A stretch of 64,000 bases of DNA from Synechococcus sp. BSA11S (GCF_014224355.1 NZ_VNWP01000003.1:186001-250000), one strand, 5' to 3'. Numbered from the stretch's first letter, positions 56,948 through 64,000 are shown. The notes: generated by a model from the sequence alone, not told the origin. A program made the numbers and translations.

Positions 56948-57436
56948 ATGCCTGACGCCACCACCGGCCCGAAGTTGCCCACCCGGTTGGTCTCCCTGGC
57001 GCTGATGACCCTGAGCCTGGTGCTGGTGGGTGCCGCAGGCAGCAGCCGTCACCCGGCCATCGCCCGTGGCGGCAGCGCGGGAACCACGGGCAGCGCCGGA
57101 ACCACCGGCAGCCTCGGAGAAGCCGTGAGCCCATCCACCGCCGAGCAGAAGGCGCTGGTGGAGCACCTGCGAGAGCAGGGAGCGATCTTCTATGGCGCCT
57201 GGTGGTGTCCCCACTGCTTCCACCAGAAGAACCTGTTCGGAACGGAGGCGGGCCGACGCCTGCCCTACGTGGAATGCGACAAGGACCAGGCCGGGCGTGA
57301 GCGCTGCCAGACAGCCAAGATCCGGGCATTTCCCACCTGGGATCTGAATGGCGAGCGGCGTGAGGGCCTGCTGACCATCGAGCAACTGGCGGAGTGGAGT
57401 GGCTTCAAGGGCAAGGGGTCAACCAGCAGCCGCTGA
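56948..57436 (+). CDS. Membrane-anchored thioredoxin-fold protein (WCPHC)
   Basis: 162 aa from ATG 56948. One transmembrane/signal segment (LVSLALMTLSLVLVGAAG), a Gly/Ser/Thr linker, then a short thioredoxin domain with C87-x2-C90 in YGAWWCPHCFHQK, YVECDKDQ and AFPTWDLNGERREG. It resembles the Trx domain fused to, or paired with, cyanobacterial VKOR homologues in disulfide formation. Likely lumenal or periplasmic. It is convergent with the cNMP-binding gene. Confidence 0.82.
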   Translation: MPDATTGPKLPTRLVSLALMTLSLVLVGAAGSSRHPAIARGGSAGTTGSAGTTGSLGEAVSPSTAEQKALVEHLREQGAIFYGAWWCPHCFHQKNLFGTEAGRRLPYVECDKDQAGRERCQTAKIRAFPTWDLNGERREGLLTIEQLAEWSGFKGKGSTSSR

Positions 57437-57463
57437 AGGACAGCTCCGGGGGCAGCCGCCCGC

Positions 57464-57898
57464 TCAACTGAGCCCGTAGGGAGCCGTGGTGTCGCGCAAC
57501 CTCTGAGCAAGCTCTCTGATCACGGCCTGAACGATCTCCGGGTGATCAGCCATCAGGGCCTGCAAGGTCGACTGCTCGATGCGATAGAGCATGGCCGAAT
57601 CGACAGCGCTCACGGAGGCGGAGCGGGGTTCAGGGTCCAGGGCGGCCAGCTCGCCCACGATTTCTCCATCGGTGAGCTCCACCACGGTCTGATCACCGAT
57701 GTGAACGCGAACGCAACCAGCCACCAGCACATACATGGATGTGCCGAGATCACCCTTGGCAAAGAGCTGCTCGCCGGGGCTGAGATGCACCTCCTCCACC
57801 GCCTCAGCCAGCTGGAGCAGCACCTCCTCAGGCGTGGCCATGAAGATGCCGACCTGCCTGAGCCGTCTGATCTTCTCCAGTGTGGCGGTGCTGGTCAT
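57464..57898 (-). CDS. Cyclic-nucleotide-binding-domain protein without DNA-binding domain
   Basis: 144 aa from ATG 57898. The beta-roll VHLSPGEQLFAKGDLGTSMY, VLVAGCVRVHIG, VGELAALDPEPRSASV and final helices are a complete CAP_ED domain. The phosphate-binding GExxALxxxPRxA pattern is present (GELAALDPEPRSA). No helix-turn-helix follows, so it is not a Crp transcription factor. A longer frame to 58039 would overlap the upstream gene. Probably a stand-alone sensor; ligand unknown. Confidence 0.8.
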   Translation of the reverse strand: MTSTATLEKIRRLRQVGIFMATPEEVLLQLAEAVEEVHLSPGEQLFAKGDLGTSMYVLVAGCVRVHIGDQTVVELTDGEIVGELAALDPEPRSASVSAVDSAMLYRIEQSTLQALMADHPEIVQAVIRELAQRLRDTTAPYGLS

Positions 57899-57989
57899 GG
57901 CGATCGGGGTGACGGCCTGATGGGGGTTCAGAGCCTTGGTGATGGGGCGCTGGGCACTCGTCGGGTTCAGTATGTCGTCAGGGGCAAGG

Positions 57990-58193
57990 TCACCCCAGCT
58001 GATGGGACTCACCGGCTGGACCGGAATCGGCGAGGGCATGCCGGATGGTGATCAGCAGCAGTTCCAACCCTTCACTGTCTTCCAGCCCCTTCCAGAACCA
58101 CTGGGTTTCAGGATTGCACTGCTGCACCCGTTGCCGCAGATCCGGGGGGAGAGCCGACCAGTCGGGAAGGTGGGGAAGATCTGGGCGGCTCAT
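57990..58193 (-). CDS. Hypothetical 67-aa protein
   Basis: 67 aa, MSRPDLPHLPDWSALPPDLR at the start, then CNPETQWFWKGLEDSEGLEL and a helical IRHALAD. Soluble, acidic, with Trp/Phe clusters. No family recognised. Lies between the DUF2092 pair and the cNMP-binding gene on the same strand with short gaps, which supports expression. Confidence 0.45.
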   Translation of the reverse strand: MSRPDLPHLPDWSALPPDLRQRVQQCNPETQWFWKGLEDSEGLELLLITIRHALADSGPAGESHQLG

Positions 58194-58214
58194 GGAGGAC
58201 CCTGGCGCCTCGGA

Positions 58215-58421
58215 TCAGCAGTCGTAAACGCCGACGGCGCAGCGACGCACCGTGCGCCGACCGACTCCAGCCACGCTGACGGGAGTGAGCGGCCGGCCCA
58301 CCCGGGCCTGCGCCGGCGGGACCAGGACGTCGAGGAGCTGGGCCGGCAGGATCTGCAAGGACCCTGAGCCAGCCATACCGATGGCGGCAAGGATGACAGC
58401 TGACTTGCGGAGACTGATCAT
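58215..58421 (-). CDS. Small secreted basic protein paired with DUF2092
   Basis: 68 aa. N-terminal signal (SAVILAAIGMAGSGSLQILP) ending in PAQA, then a basic stretch (GRRTVRRCAVGVYDC) with two cysteines at the very C-terminus. It overlaps the DUF2092 stop by 4 bp. I recall small exported proteins next to DUF2092 genes in other bacteria, but no function is known. Confidence 0.6.
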   Translation of the reverse strand: MISLRKSAVILAAIGMAGSGSLQILPAQLLDVLVPPAQARVGRPLTPVSVAGVGRRTVRRCAVGVYDC

Positions 58422-59245
58422 GGGGTTCCTTTGCGAATGTAGTTGCTGGGCAATTCGCCCATGGACTTGATGGTCTTCAGCTCATCATGACTGATGGATC
58501 TGGCCCCTGCAGGCGGCACAAAACTGAAGTTCTGACCAACGGCCGCTGATCCCGTTTTCCAGTCGCTGACCTGGATACTGTATTGGGGAGAACCAGGAAC
58601 TGTTCTGGATGTGATCACATAGCGACAGGGATATGGGCGACCACCCTGGGCAATCCAGATCTGGAAGTCAACATCCTTTTTGCGGAAGGCGAGATGATCG
58701 CATTCCACGCCACCGACCACTCCGCTGCCGAGGTCCTTGACATCGGTGACGCCTTCGGTGAGTTCGGCATAGGCCTTGGGCAGCAGCAAGTCTGCCGCGG
58801 GGAGTGGGCGGCGGTATTTGTCCTTGAGCTCATCCACCAGGGTCTCCAGCGACCCTTTGATCGGAACCTGCAGGTAGACGTTGGCGTTCTTGCCCAGCAG
58901 GGTGAAGGTGGAGCCATCGAACACCGATTCGATAGCGGCGAAACCGCTGGAGCGGCTGAACCGGATCCGACCGGGGCGATCCAGCGACACCGAGCCTGAA
59001 CTGGCCAGGGTGAGGCGCTGCTGATCGGAGGTGATGACTTCCAGGTCAGCGTCGAACCGGAACGACAACTCTTGCTGAGCCGACACGTAGGAGGTCATTC
59101 CCTTGAGCAGCGCCATGGCGTCAGCCTCGGCCGCCCTGGCGCCGGGGACAGCAGCCGCCACGGCAAGGATGCCCCCACAGGCGGCCATGAACAATCCGCG
59201 ACCCTCCCCTGCCCATATCAAAAAATCTGACACCCTTTTTGACAT
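58418..59245 (-). CDS. DUF2092 family exported protein
   Basis: 275 aa from ATG 59245. Signal peptide ending ARAAEADA, then ADAMALLKGMTSYVSAQQEL and a long beta-rich body (FDADLEVITSDQQRLTLAS, SGSVSLDRPGRIRF) ending NFSFVPPAGARSI. This fits DUF2092, whose fold resembles LolA/LolB lipoprotein carriers. Likely periplasmic lipid or lipoprotein binding, by inference. ATG 59380 is upstream but adds non-signal sequence. Overlaps its small partner by 4 bp. Confidence 0.82.
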   Translation of the reverse strand: MSKRVSDFLIWAGEGRGLFMAACGGILAVAAAVPGARAAEADAMALLKGMTSYVSAQQELSFRFDADLEVITSDQQRLTLASSGSVSLDRPGRIRFSRSSGFAAIESVFDGSTFTLLGKNANVYLQVPIKGSLETLVDELKDKYRRPLPAADLLLPKAYAELTEGVTDVKDLGSGVVGGVECDHLAFRKKDVDFQIWIAQGGRPYPCRYVITSRTVPGSPQYSIQVSDWKTGSAAVGQNFSFVPPAGARSISHDELKTIKSMGELPSNYIRKGTP

Positions 59246-59441
59246 GCTCTTCAGTTCACCCCATGGCAGATCACGACCTTGGTGACGGTGAAAGAACAAC
59301 GTCCCAGGAATCCGCAATCGGAACGAACTCAGCCTAGAGCGTGAGATCATTCCGGCAACCTCCGCGCAGGATGGGGACACACATCATTTCTTCACGACCG
59401 ACGCGCGGCTCCCCAGGACAGACGCCGGCAGCGGAACAGCC

Positions 59442-60170
59442 CTACCAGCGCACATCCGGCAACTCCCGGAACACCTGGCGCACGCCCACGCTCCAGGCGG
59501 TGCTCAGTTCTACGAACTCGGCATCGCCCTCGCTGAAGCGGCGGCGGTGGGTGATGGCCAGGCTGTCACTCTCGTAGGCGATCAGATCGATCGGCATTCC
59601 CACGGAGAGGTTGCTGCGCATGGTGGAATCGAACGACACCAGCACGCACTTGGCCGCTTCCGCCAGAGAAGTCTCGGACTGGATCACCCGATCGATGATC
59701 GGCTTGCCATACTTCGCCTCGCCGGTTTGTAGAAACGGCGTTTCCTCGCTGGCTTCGATGAAATTGCCCTCGGCATACATCCGAAACAACCGCGGCGGTT
59801 CACCCCTGATCTGGCCGCCCACCAGGAAGGACGCGTTGAATCCACCCCCTGAGGCTTCCAGATAGGCAGCATCGCGCTGATCCACTGTCCGCATCACGTC
59901 CGACACCAGAACCATCACATCGAACATCGTGCGCGCCGTCCAGACGCTGGCGTCCCCATCGCCCTCGGCGGCCCGTTGGCGCAGCAGGCTGATCACGGCC
60001 TGGGTTCCGGCCAGACTGCCGGAGCTGAGCAGCACCAACACCCGATCGCCACGGCGCTCGAACACCGTCATCTTGCAGAAGCTGGCGAAATCATCCACAC
60101 CCGCATTGGTGCGTGAATCGGAGGCGAACACCATCCCGCTGTTCAGAAGAACAGCCACGCAATAGGTCAT
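59442..60170 (-). CDS. Anbu-type bacterial proteasome-like peptidase
   Basis: 242 aa. MTYCVAVLLNSGMVFASDSRTNAGVD puts Thr2 at the N-terminus after Met removal, the Ntn-hydrolase nucleophile, followed by the SDSRTN loop and a beta-subunit-like fold (VLVLLSSGSLAGTQAVISLL, FLVGGQIRGEPPRLF). Anbu is the ancestral beta subunit and assembles into open rings. Elsewhere it follows an alpha-E protein, an ATP-grasp protein and a transglutaminase; here only a stub of the last remains. Confidence 0.93.
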   Translation of the reverse strand: MTYCVAVLLNSGMVFASDSRTNAGVDDFASFCKMTVFERRGDRVLVLLSSGSLAGTQAVISLLRQRAAEGDGDASVWTARTMFDVMVLVSDVMRTVDQRDAAYLEASGGGFNASFLVGGQIRGEPPRLFRMYAEGNFIEASEETPFLQTGEAKYGKPIIDRVIQSETSLAEAAKCVLVSFDSTMRSNLSVGMPIDLIAYESDSLAITHRRRFSEGDAEFVELSTAWSVGVRQVFRELPDVRW

Positions 60171-60508
60171 GCCGTGAACAGCTGGAAGGATTCCAGTTTC
60201 GAGGAGCTGAAGCTGGTGGGCAGGGCCGCATCTGCCGCATCCCGTGTGCAGGGGATCACCATTCGCGTCATTGGCGGCATGTTGTTGCGCGGGTGGAACA
60301 GATCCCAGCCATCACCAAGGCAGGGGTCGAACTGTAGCGGGGCCCTGGTCGACCAGCTCTGCAGACGCACCAGGTTGGGCGGATGCTCGCAGGTCATGCC
60401 TGCAGATGAGAGCTCCGTTGCTGGAGGGGTGGTCCCGCCGGGCCTTCGGCACTGGAGTCGAACCACAACCAGGCCCAGGAGTGTGTTGCCGGTGGAGCCG
60501 TCCTGCAC
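60167..60508 (-). pseudogene. C-terminal stub of a transglutaminase-like protein
   Basis: The last 50 residues (LGDGWDLFHPRNNMPPMTRM, then RDAADAALPTSF and LESFQLFTA) match the C-terminus of bacterial transglutaminase-like proteins encoded next to Anbu. There the pattern is GW-x-FD-x-R-x-N-x-P-R and RDA-DVA. The catalytic Cys/His/Asp core is missing, and the first 60 residues are unrelated. The stop still overlaps the Anbu start by 4 bp, so the original coupling survives though the enzyme is lost. Confidence 0.7.
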
Positions 60509-60599
60509 TGCTTACCGCTTGGTGCCCGGTCTGGAAGATCCGGTGCCATCTGGCTGGCCTCATCCGGTGGCTACTCCCAGCGTCAATTGTTGTGATCGC

Positions 60600-60626
60600 C
60601 TACTCCTTCAGAGAAGCCTGCGGCTA
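60600..60626 (-). repeat. 27-bp dispersed repeat, copy R3
   Basis: Minus strand reads TAGCCGCAGGCTTC then TCTGAAGGAGTAG, with a CTTC-TCT-GAAG mini-hairpin. It replaces transposase sequence right after the YAQR codons, where homology of the IS1182-like remnant ends. It matches copy R2 at 19 of 27 positions. Confidence 0.55.
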
Positions 60627-61044
60627 GCGCTGGGCGTAGATCCCTGTTCCCTTCTTGCTTCTGAGCTTGCGGGCCATGCGGGTTCTGGCATCGGCACCCC
60701 TGGGCAACGGTCAACGCATCGGTGGAGGGGGATGGCCGTGCGGCACGCTGCCGGTGGCGATGCAGGCATCAATGCCCTGATCAGCGCAGCAGTTGGCGTT
60801 GTCCTCGCTCCAGTAGGCCGCATCCAGGGCTACGGCTCCAGATGCTCCACATCCGGAGGCTGATTGCTCACCCCCATGGCCACGATCACCTGGTGGTCGC
60901 TGTCGACAGCCAGCTGGCAGTTGTAGCCGTGGATGTAGTGGCCATCTGACTTCATGAGATGGCTTTCGGGGTCCGTGAAGTTCCTCTGGCTCTTGCCTGT
61001 CGGGCTGCCATCGGCCTTTCTCGCCATGCCCCGCCTGGGCCTCG

Positions 61045-61071
61045 CAACCGCTGCGCGGAAGCCTCCGGCTA
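61045..61071 (-). repeat. 27-bp dispersed repeat, copy R2
   Basis: Minus strand reads TAGCCGGAGGCTTC then CGCGCAGCGGTTG. It matches R1 at 23 of 27 positions. It lies at the junction where the transposase changes from the IEAA-rich linker to the PRRGMARKADG segment in another frame. Confidence 0.65.
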
Positions 61072-61387
61072 CAGCCGCCAGCGGCCTCGATCGCCTTCTC
61101 CCTCGCTGCTTTGGCCTTGGCCGCTGCCGTCTCTGCTTTCCCGTTCGGCTCGGCCTGCTCAGCTGCCGGCGCCTCAGTTCATCCGGCAGGTCACTGCCAC
61201 GGTTGCCCTTGCCATAGCGCCGATCCTCCTGGGCATCGAGGTGGCGGCGGCGGAATTCACTGATGCGGCTGTGGTCAGGCTGCTGGTTGCCGGTGAGCAC
61301 CCGGAAGGCCAGATCCTCGTCACAGGCCCGCTCGATCCTGCGGGAGGAGACGATGCCTACGCAGTAGGCGTAGAGCAGCAACAGCAT

Positions 61388-61414
61388 CAACCGCTTCGCG
61401 GAAGACTTCGTCTA
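61388..61414 (-). repeat. 27-bp dispersed repeat, copy R1
   Basis: Minus strand reads TAGACGAAGTCTTC then CGCGAAGCGGTTG with a CTTC-CGC-GAAG mini-hairpin. It sits exactly between GFDPRM and MLLLLYAYC, which are contiguous in IS1182 transposases. Length 27 keeps frame, but its first triplet is a stop codon. Confidence 0.7.
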
Positions 61415-61626
61415 CATCCTGGGGTCAAACCCTTTCTCCCCACGGGGATCCTTGGCCTGAGCGGGGATCAGGATCGCGGAGAGATCCAATTCGTTGATCA
61501 GATCGAGCAGGACATACACCTGGTGATCGTCCGAGAGCCAGTCACTCGGTGATGGCGGCAGCAGGGTCGTCTGCTCCGGCGGCCAGGGACGGGAGGACTT
61601 GGGCTTCTGCATGCCCCATTCTCTTA

Positions 61627-61937
61627 GGCAGATCTATTGCAGTCAAAGGGATCTGGGTAGATTCAGGGGCGTCTGTGGAGAGGCGGCGCGGGGTCTAGGC
61701 GCGACAGGCTCCTGGATCCGCCAGGTACCCGAAGGCGTGCTGCTCCAGCGAGTCCTCCCAGATCCCCCCGCAGGGCCAGCCCGGGAGCACCGGGTGGCCG
61801 CCTGTGAGCCAGAGATAGCCGATGAGTGTTGCTGGCAGCAGAAACCCGGCGTGTTGTAGTTGGTGAACGAATCGGTCCAGGACCCTTAGATGCCGAAGGG
61901 GTGAAGTTTGATCTGACAAGATCTGCAGGCACAGACG
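61627..61937. other. Unassigned debris between IS1182 remnant and DUF6790 gene
   Basis: About 310 bp. On the minus strand a frame from about 61870 to 61695 reads LLPATLIGYLWLTGGHPVLP followed by GWPCGGIWEDSLEQHAFGYL and a stop; it looks like the tail of a protein without its start. I cannot assign it. No terminator or complete inverted repeat was found here. Confidence 0.35.
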
Positions 61938-62378
61938 ATGGCGAGCCTGGTGCGCTTTCTGCTGGCAGATGTCTCCCTCTGGACCCTGGCCCTGGCGTTG
62001 CTGCTCGGGATCGCTTTCTGGGTGCTGGGGGTGGCCGGGGTCTACGGCTTTGTTGTGCATCTTGCCTTCGGGCCGTTCATCGCCGAGCAGATCGGCTGGC
62101 CGAACAGCCCCTTCCAGAACGAAGTGGCCTACGCCAACCTCACCATCGGCATCCTCGGTTTCAGCAGTTTCATCCTGCGCAGGCGCGACTATCTGCTCGC
62201 TTCGATGGTGGCTTACGGCAGCTGGTTCTTCGCCGATGGCCTCGGCCACGTCGTGTCCCTCGTTCTGAACAGTGATCACGCGCCTGCCAATGCAGGAACG
62301 GTGCTTTACACGGATCTGCTCACTCCCTTGCTTGTGGTTGTGCTGTTGCAACTCAGCGCAGGGAGCGCTGGCGGCTGA
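61938..62378 (+). CDS. DUF6790-like small membrane protein
   Basis: 146 aa with four hydrophobic helices (SLWTLALALLLGIAFWVLGV, FSSFILRRRDYLLASMVAYG, and others). The loop FGPFIAEQIGWPNSPFQNEV followed by ANLTIGILGFSS is the conserved feature of a family I know as DUF6790. Function unknown. It appears intact although IS fragments flank it on both sides, so it may be a passenger of an insertion or a surviving resident gene. Confidence 0.65.
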   Translation: MASLVRFLLADVSLWTLALALLLGIAFWVLGVAGVYGFVVHLAFGPFIAEQIGWPNSPFQNEVAYANLTIGILGFSSFILRRRDYLLASMVAYGSWFFADGLGHVVSLVLNSDHAPANAGTVLYTDLLTPLLVVVLLQLSAGSAGG

Positions 62379-62418
62379 GGTGATCAGCGACACCCACATC
62401 AACCTGGCCCAAGTCGGT

Positions 62419-62620
62419 AAGGCGCAGCCTCACCTCCAACGGGAATGGAGGTCGTCCACCCTTGGCCGTGGGCTTGCAATACACCGGCTGGGATCAGGGC
62501 CAGGAAGGAGTCCCACGGAACCGCGGCTTCCATGTCATCCAGGAAGATCTGCCGACGCGTCTTCTTCCTGGCGTGGGTCTGCTCGTACTCGCTGAAACCC
62601 AGCTGGAGGGGTGTGGCCAT
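62419..62620 (-). mobile_element. IS5-family transposase N-terminal fragment
   Basis: ATG 62620 then QLGFSEYEQTHARKKTRRQI and MEAAVPWDSFLALI, the classic IS5/IS1106 transposase start. One extra C after the ALI codons shifts frame; in the next frame the protein continues as QPVYCKPTAKGGRPPFPLEV and RLRL, then homology stops near 62419. Only about 65 of some 330 residues remain. Confidence 0.85.
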
Positions 62621-62678
62621 CCGTTCCCAGTCTCAGTCTCGGATCTGGACTGATTCTATCGGGCTGTTCTGAGGTTCC

Positions 62679-63755
62679 TTAACGGAATTCCGGCCGTTTC
62701 TGCTTATCAAAGCTGCGCCGCAGGGCTTCGCCGATCGTCTGTCCTACCGGGAGGTCGCCCCCGAAGGAGGTTCCCAGAACACGCCGGTAGAGCTTTGATT
62801 CCACCAGTCTGTAAGTGTCGGCCGGCAGGGGGATGTACCCCGCCTCCTCAACAAAACGCAGCCCATTGCCGACCGTATACCCCACAAAGCTGCGGATCAT
62901 GTCGTTGGCAAGCATTTGTTGGTCGTTCACATAGATGAACAGTGGCCGCGACAGCGGCCTGTAGGTGCCGTCCTGGGCTGAGGTCACCGATGGGGCCACG
63001 GCGCTGCCATTGGATGGTGCGATTTGGAAGGCCTTGAGCCGGTCGGCATTGGCACGGAAATAGGCGAAGCCGAGATACCCCATCGCATTGGGGTCATCAG
63101 CCACGCACGCAACGATCACGTTGTCATCTTCGCTGGTTCTAACATCTGTGCGGGCATTGGTTTTCTTCCCGTTGATCGCCTCATTGAAGTAGTCGAAGGT
63201 TCCAGAATCACTGCCAGGGCCGCAGAGGAGCAGAGGTCGATCGGGCCAATCTATGTTGATCTGGCTCCAGGCCTTCACCGTGCCCTCGGCCTGCTTCGAC
63301 CAGGTGCGGGCCAGCTCCTTGGTGGTGATCTCTGAAGCCCAGTCGTTAGCCCCGTTCACGACAACCGTGAGGGCATCGAAAGCCAGCGGCAGCTCGATAA
63401 AGGTGATGCCAGAGTCGGCACAAGCTTTGAGCTCGGCACTGCTGATCGGTCGCGAGGCATTGGCAATCGGAATGGCACCCTGGCAGAACTCACGCAGTCC
63501 ACCAGTGGTACCCACCGAGCTGAGGGTCACGGTGACGTTGCGCCCCCGCTCAGTTCCGCCATAGCCCTTGATTGCACGCTCAATGATCGGGAATACCGTG
63601 CTCGAGCCGCTGATGGCGACCGTGCCATCGCCGCTTGCGTCACGGCCTCCACAAGCGCTCAGCAGGGCGGCCAGTACAGCCACCAAGGCCAAGCTGGATC
63701 TGGGGATACGACAACCGCGCCGCTTGCGAACAAAGCTGGATAGCAGGACAGCCAT
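62679..63755 (-). CDS. Phosphate-binding lipoprotein (PstS/SphX type)
   Basis: 358 aa. The basic N-terminus and LALVAVLAALLSAC lipobox (C35) indicate a lipid-anchored periplasmic protein. SGSSTVFPIIERAIK, TTGGLREFCQGAIPIANASR, GPGSDSGTFDYFNEAI and YLGFAYF are the phosphate-loop motifs of PstS-like proteins. The divergent SphX branch of cyanobacteria is the closest by eye. It captures phosphate for a Pst transporter; no pst permease genes are in view. A single CTTAACC half-box lies about 50 nt upstream. Confidence 0.88.
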   Translation of the reverse strand: MAVLLSSFVRKRRGCRIPRSSLALVAVLAALLSACGGRDASGDGTVAISGSSTVFPIIERAIKGYGGTERGRNVTVTLSSVGTTGGLREFCQGAIPIANASRPISSAELKACADSGITFIELPLAFDALTVVVNGANDWASEITTKELARTWSKQAEGTVKAWSQINIDWPDRPLLLCGPGSDSGTFDYFNEAINGKKTNARTDVRTSEDDNVIVACVADDPNAMGYLGFAYFRANADRLKAFQIAPSNGSAVAPSVTSAQDGTYRPLSRPLFIYVNDQQMLANDMIRSFVGYTVGNGLRFVEEAGYIPLPADTYRLVESKLYRRVLGTSFGGDLPVGQTIGEALRRSFDKQKRPEFR

Positions 63756-63816
63756 GGGAGCTGCACAAGGCGAGATCCAGTCTCAACCATCAACGCGATT
63801 TGTTGGTTAAGGGAAG

Positions 63817-64000
63817 ATGGAGGCCTGGCTGTGCCGGCGACTGGGGGTGGCCGAGAACTCCGTGCTCACCGCTGAGATCCAGGCGGTGTTCCAGGACGGT
63901 GTTCCAGCAGCACCGTGGCTTCTACAGCCCCCCATCCACCAGGAGCTGGGCGCTGCCGGCCATCTCCTTGGCCGCCACCGTGTCGCCCGGCTCATGCAAC
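63817..64000 (+). mobile_element. IS3-family OrfB transposase fragment at window edge
   Basis: Reads ENSVLTAEIQAVFQ, then after a shifted stretch PPIHQELGAAGHLLGRHRVA and RLMQ, the segment preceding the DDE domain of IS3 OrfB proteins. A 13-bp unit (GGTGTTCCAGGAC at 63885-63897, repeated in part at 63898-63907) shifts the frame. The GFY-GSPRIH site a few codons later is about 4 bp short, which restores it. A stop at 63808 shows the 5' part is missing. The rest runs off the edge. Confidence 0.75.

Larger units (their letters stand above)
60627..61612 (-). mobile_element. IS1182-type transposase remnant, multiply disrupted
   Basis: Starts at ATG 61612 (MQKPKSSRPWPPEQTTLLPP, SDWLSDDHQVYVLLDLINEL) and continues through LLLYAYCVGIVSSRRIERAC and LTGNQQPDHSRISEFRRRHL. 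Later come NFTDPESHLMKSDGHYIHGY and, in another frame, AYWSEDNAN and RMARKLRSKKGTGIYAQR. Against a complete IS1182 transposase it has an in-frame TAG, an internal deletion after EFRRRHLD that removes the first catalytic Asp, at least two frameshifts and no C-terminus. Not functional. Repeats R1 and R2 lie inside it and R3 abuts its end. Confidence 0.85.

Noticed and set aside
63800-63815. Pho box upstream of the PstS-type gene
   Set aside because: Only one CTTAACC half-site is present; the expected direct repeats with 3-bp spacing are missing.
63807-63995. 62-codon minus-strand frame at the right edge
   Set aside because: It is antisense to recognisable IS3 OrfB coding on the plus strand and has no protein-like composition.

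Overview
The window reads as a GC-rich picocyanobacterial chromosome of the Synechococcus/Cyanobium type. Markers are psbA (D1), an hli high-light-inducible microgene, split rpoC1/rpoC2, ycf35, CP12, and the order rpoB-rpoC1-rpoC2-hli-rlmN that is familiar from marine Synechococcus relatives. Coding is dense, many neighbours share 1-8 bp, and GTG and TTG starts are common.

Layout. 1-1479: 5' part of a Ski2-like DExH helicase (minus), running off the left edge. 1548-6344: a complete biotin operon, bioF - BioH-type hydrolase (bioK-like) - bioC - bioD - 51-aa membrane microprotein - bioA. 6293-7933: DUF3143 and J-domain membrane protein (minus), rsmG (plus). 7940-11226 (minus): 42-aa membrane microprotein, HEAT-repeat protein, DUF2997, Ycf35, a 4Fe-4S ferredoxin and an aldo/keto reductase. 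11280-13022: Na+/solute symporter. 13083-25079 (minus): rpsT, tatD-like nuclease, rpoB, rpoC1, rpoC2, hli, rlmN. 25202-29770: hisD, rpiA, HtrA protease, metallophosphoesterase and a small conserved protein. 29881-36266: rimP-nusA-ylxR-infB translation/transcription operon plus a membrane gene, then DUF3493 and tRNA-Thr. 36967-41841: recD2, a metallothionein/CDGSH pair, a small secreted transglycosylase, a 40-aa microprotein, peptide deformylase and a secreted protein. 42015-43094: psbA (Glu130, high-light D1:2 type) with its own promoter and terminator. 43378-51759: small envelope proteins, aspartoacylase-like hydrolase, glutathionyl-type transferase, DUF2301, ABC-F ATPase, CP12, obgE and a sugar-type ABC ATPase. 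51769-59245: mutS2, VOC protein, hemB, DnaJ-type chaperone, thioredoxin-fold protein, cyclic-nucleotide-binding protein, DUF2092 pair.

The last 4.5 kb (59442-64000) differs from the rest. An intact Anbu (bacterial proteasome-type peptidase) sits behind the C-terminal stub of the transglutaminase-like protein that normally precedes it. Upstream lies a wreck of three unrelated insertion sequences (IS1182-, IS5- and IS3-like), mixed with a small DUF6790-like membrane gene and a PstS/SphX-type phosphate-binding lipoprotein.

The most unusual signal is inside the IS1182-like remnant. Three related 27-bp units, each reading TAG first on the transposase strand, coincide with three breaks in the transposase. 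They resemble the very small dispersed repeats known from filamentous cyanobacteria. Other points for follow-up are competing hairpins in the rpoB leader, microproteins too short for routine gene calling (hli, the bio-operon protein, the HEAT-linked protein, the pre-def protein), and the overlapping metallothionein-CDGSH pair. No CRISPR array or rRNA gene was seen.
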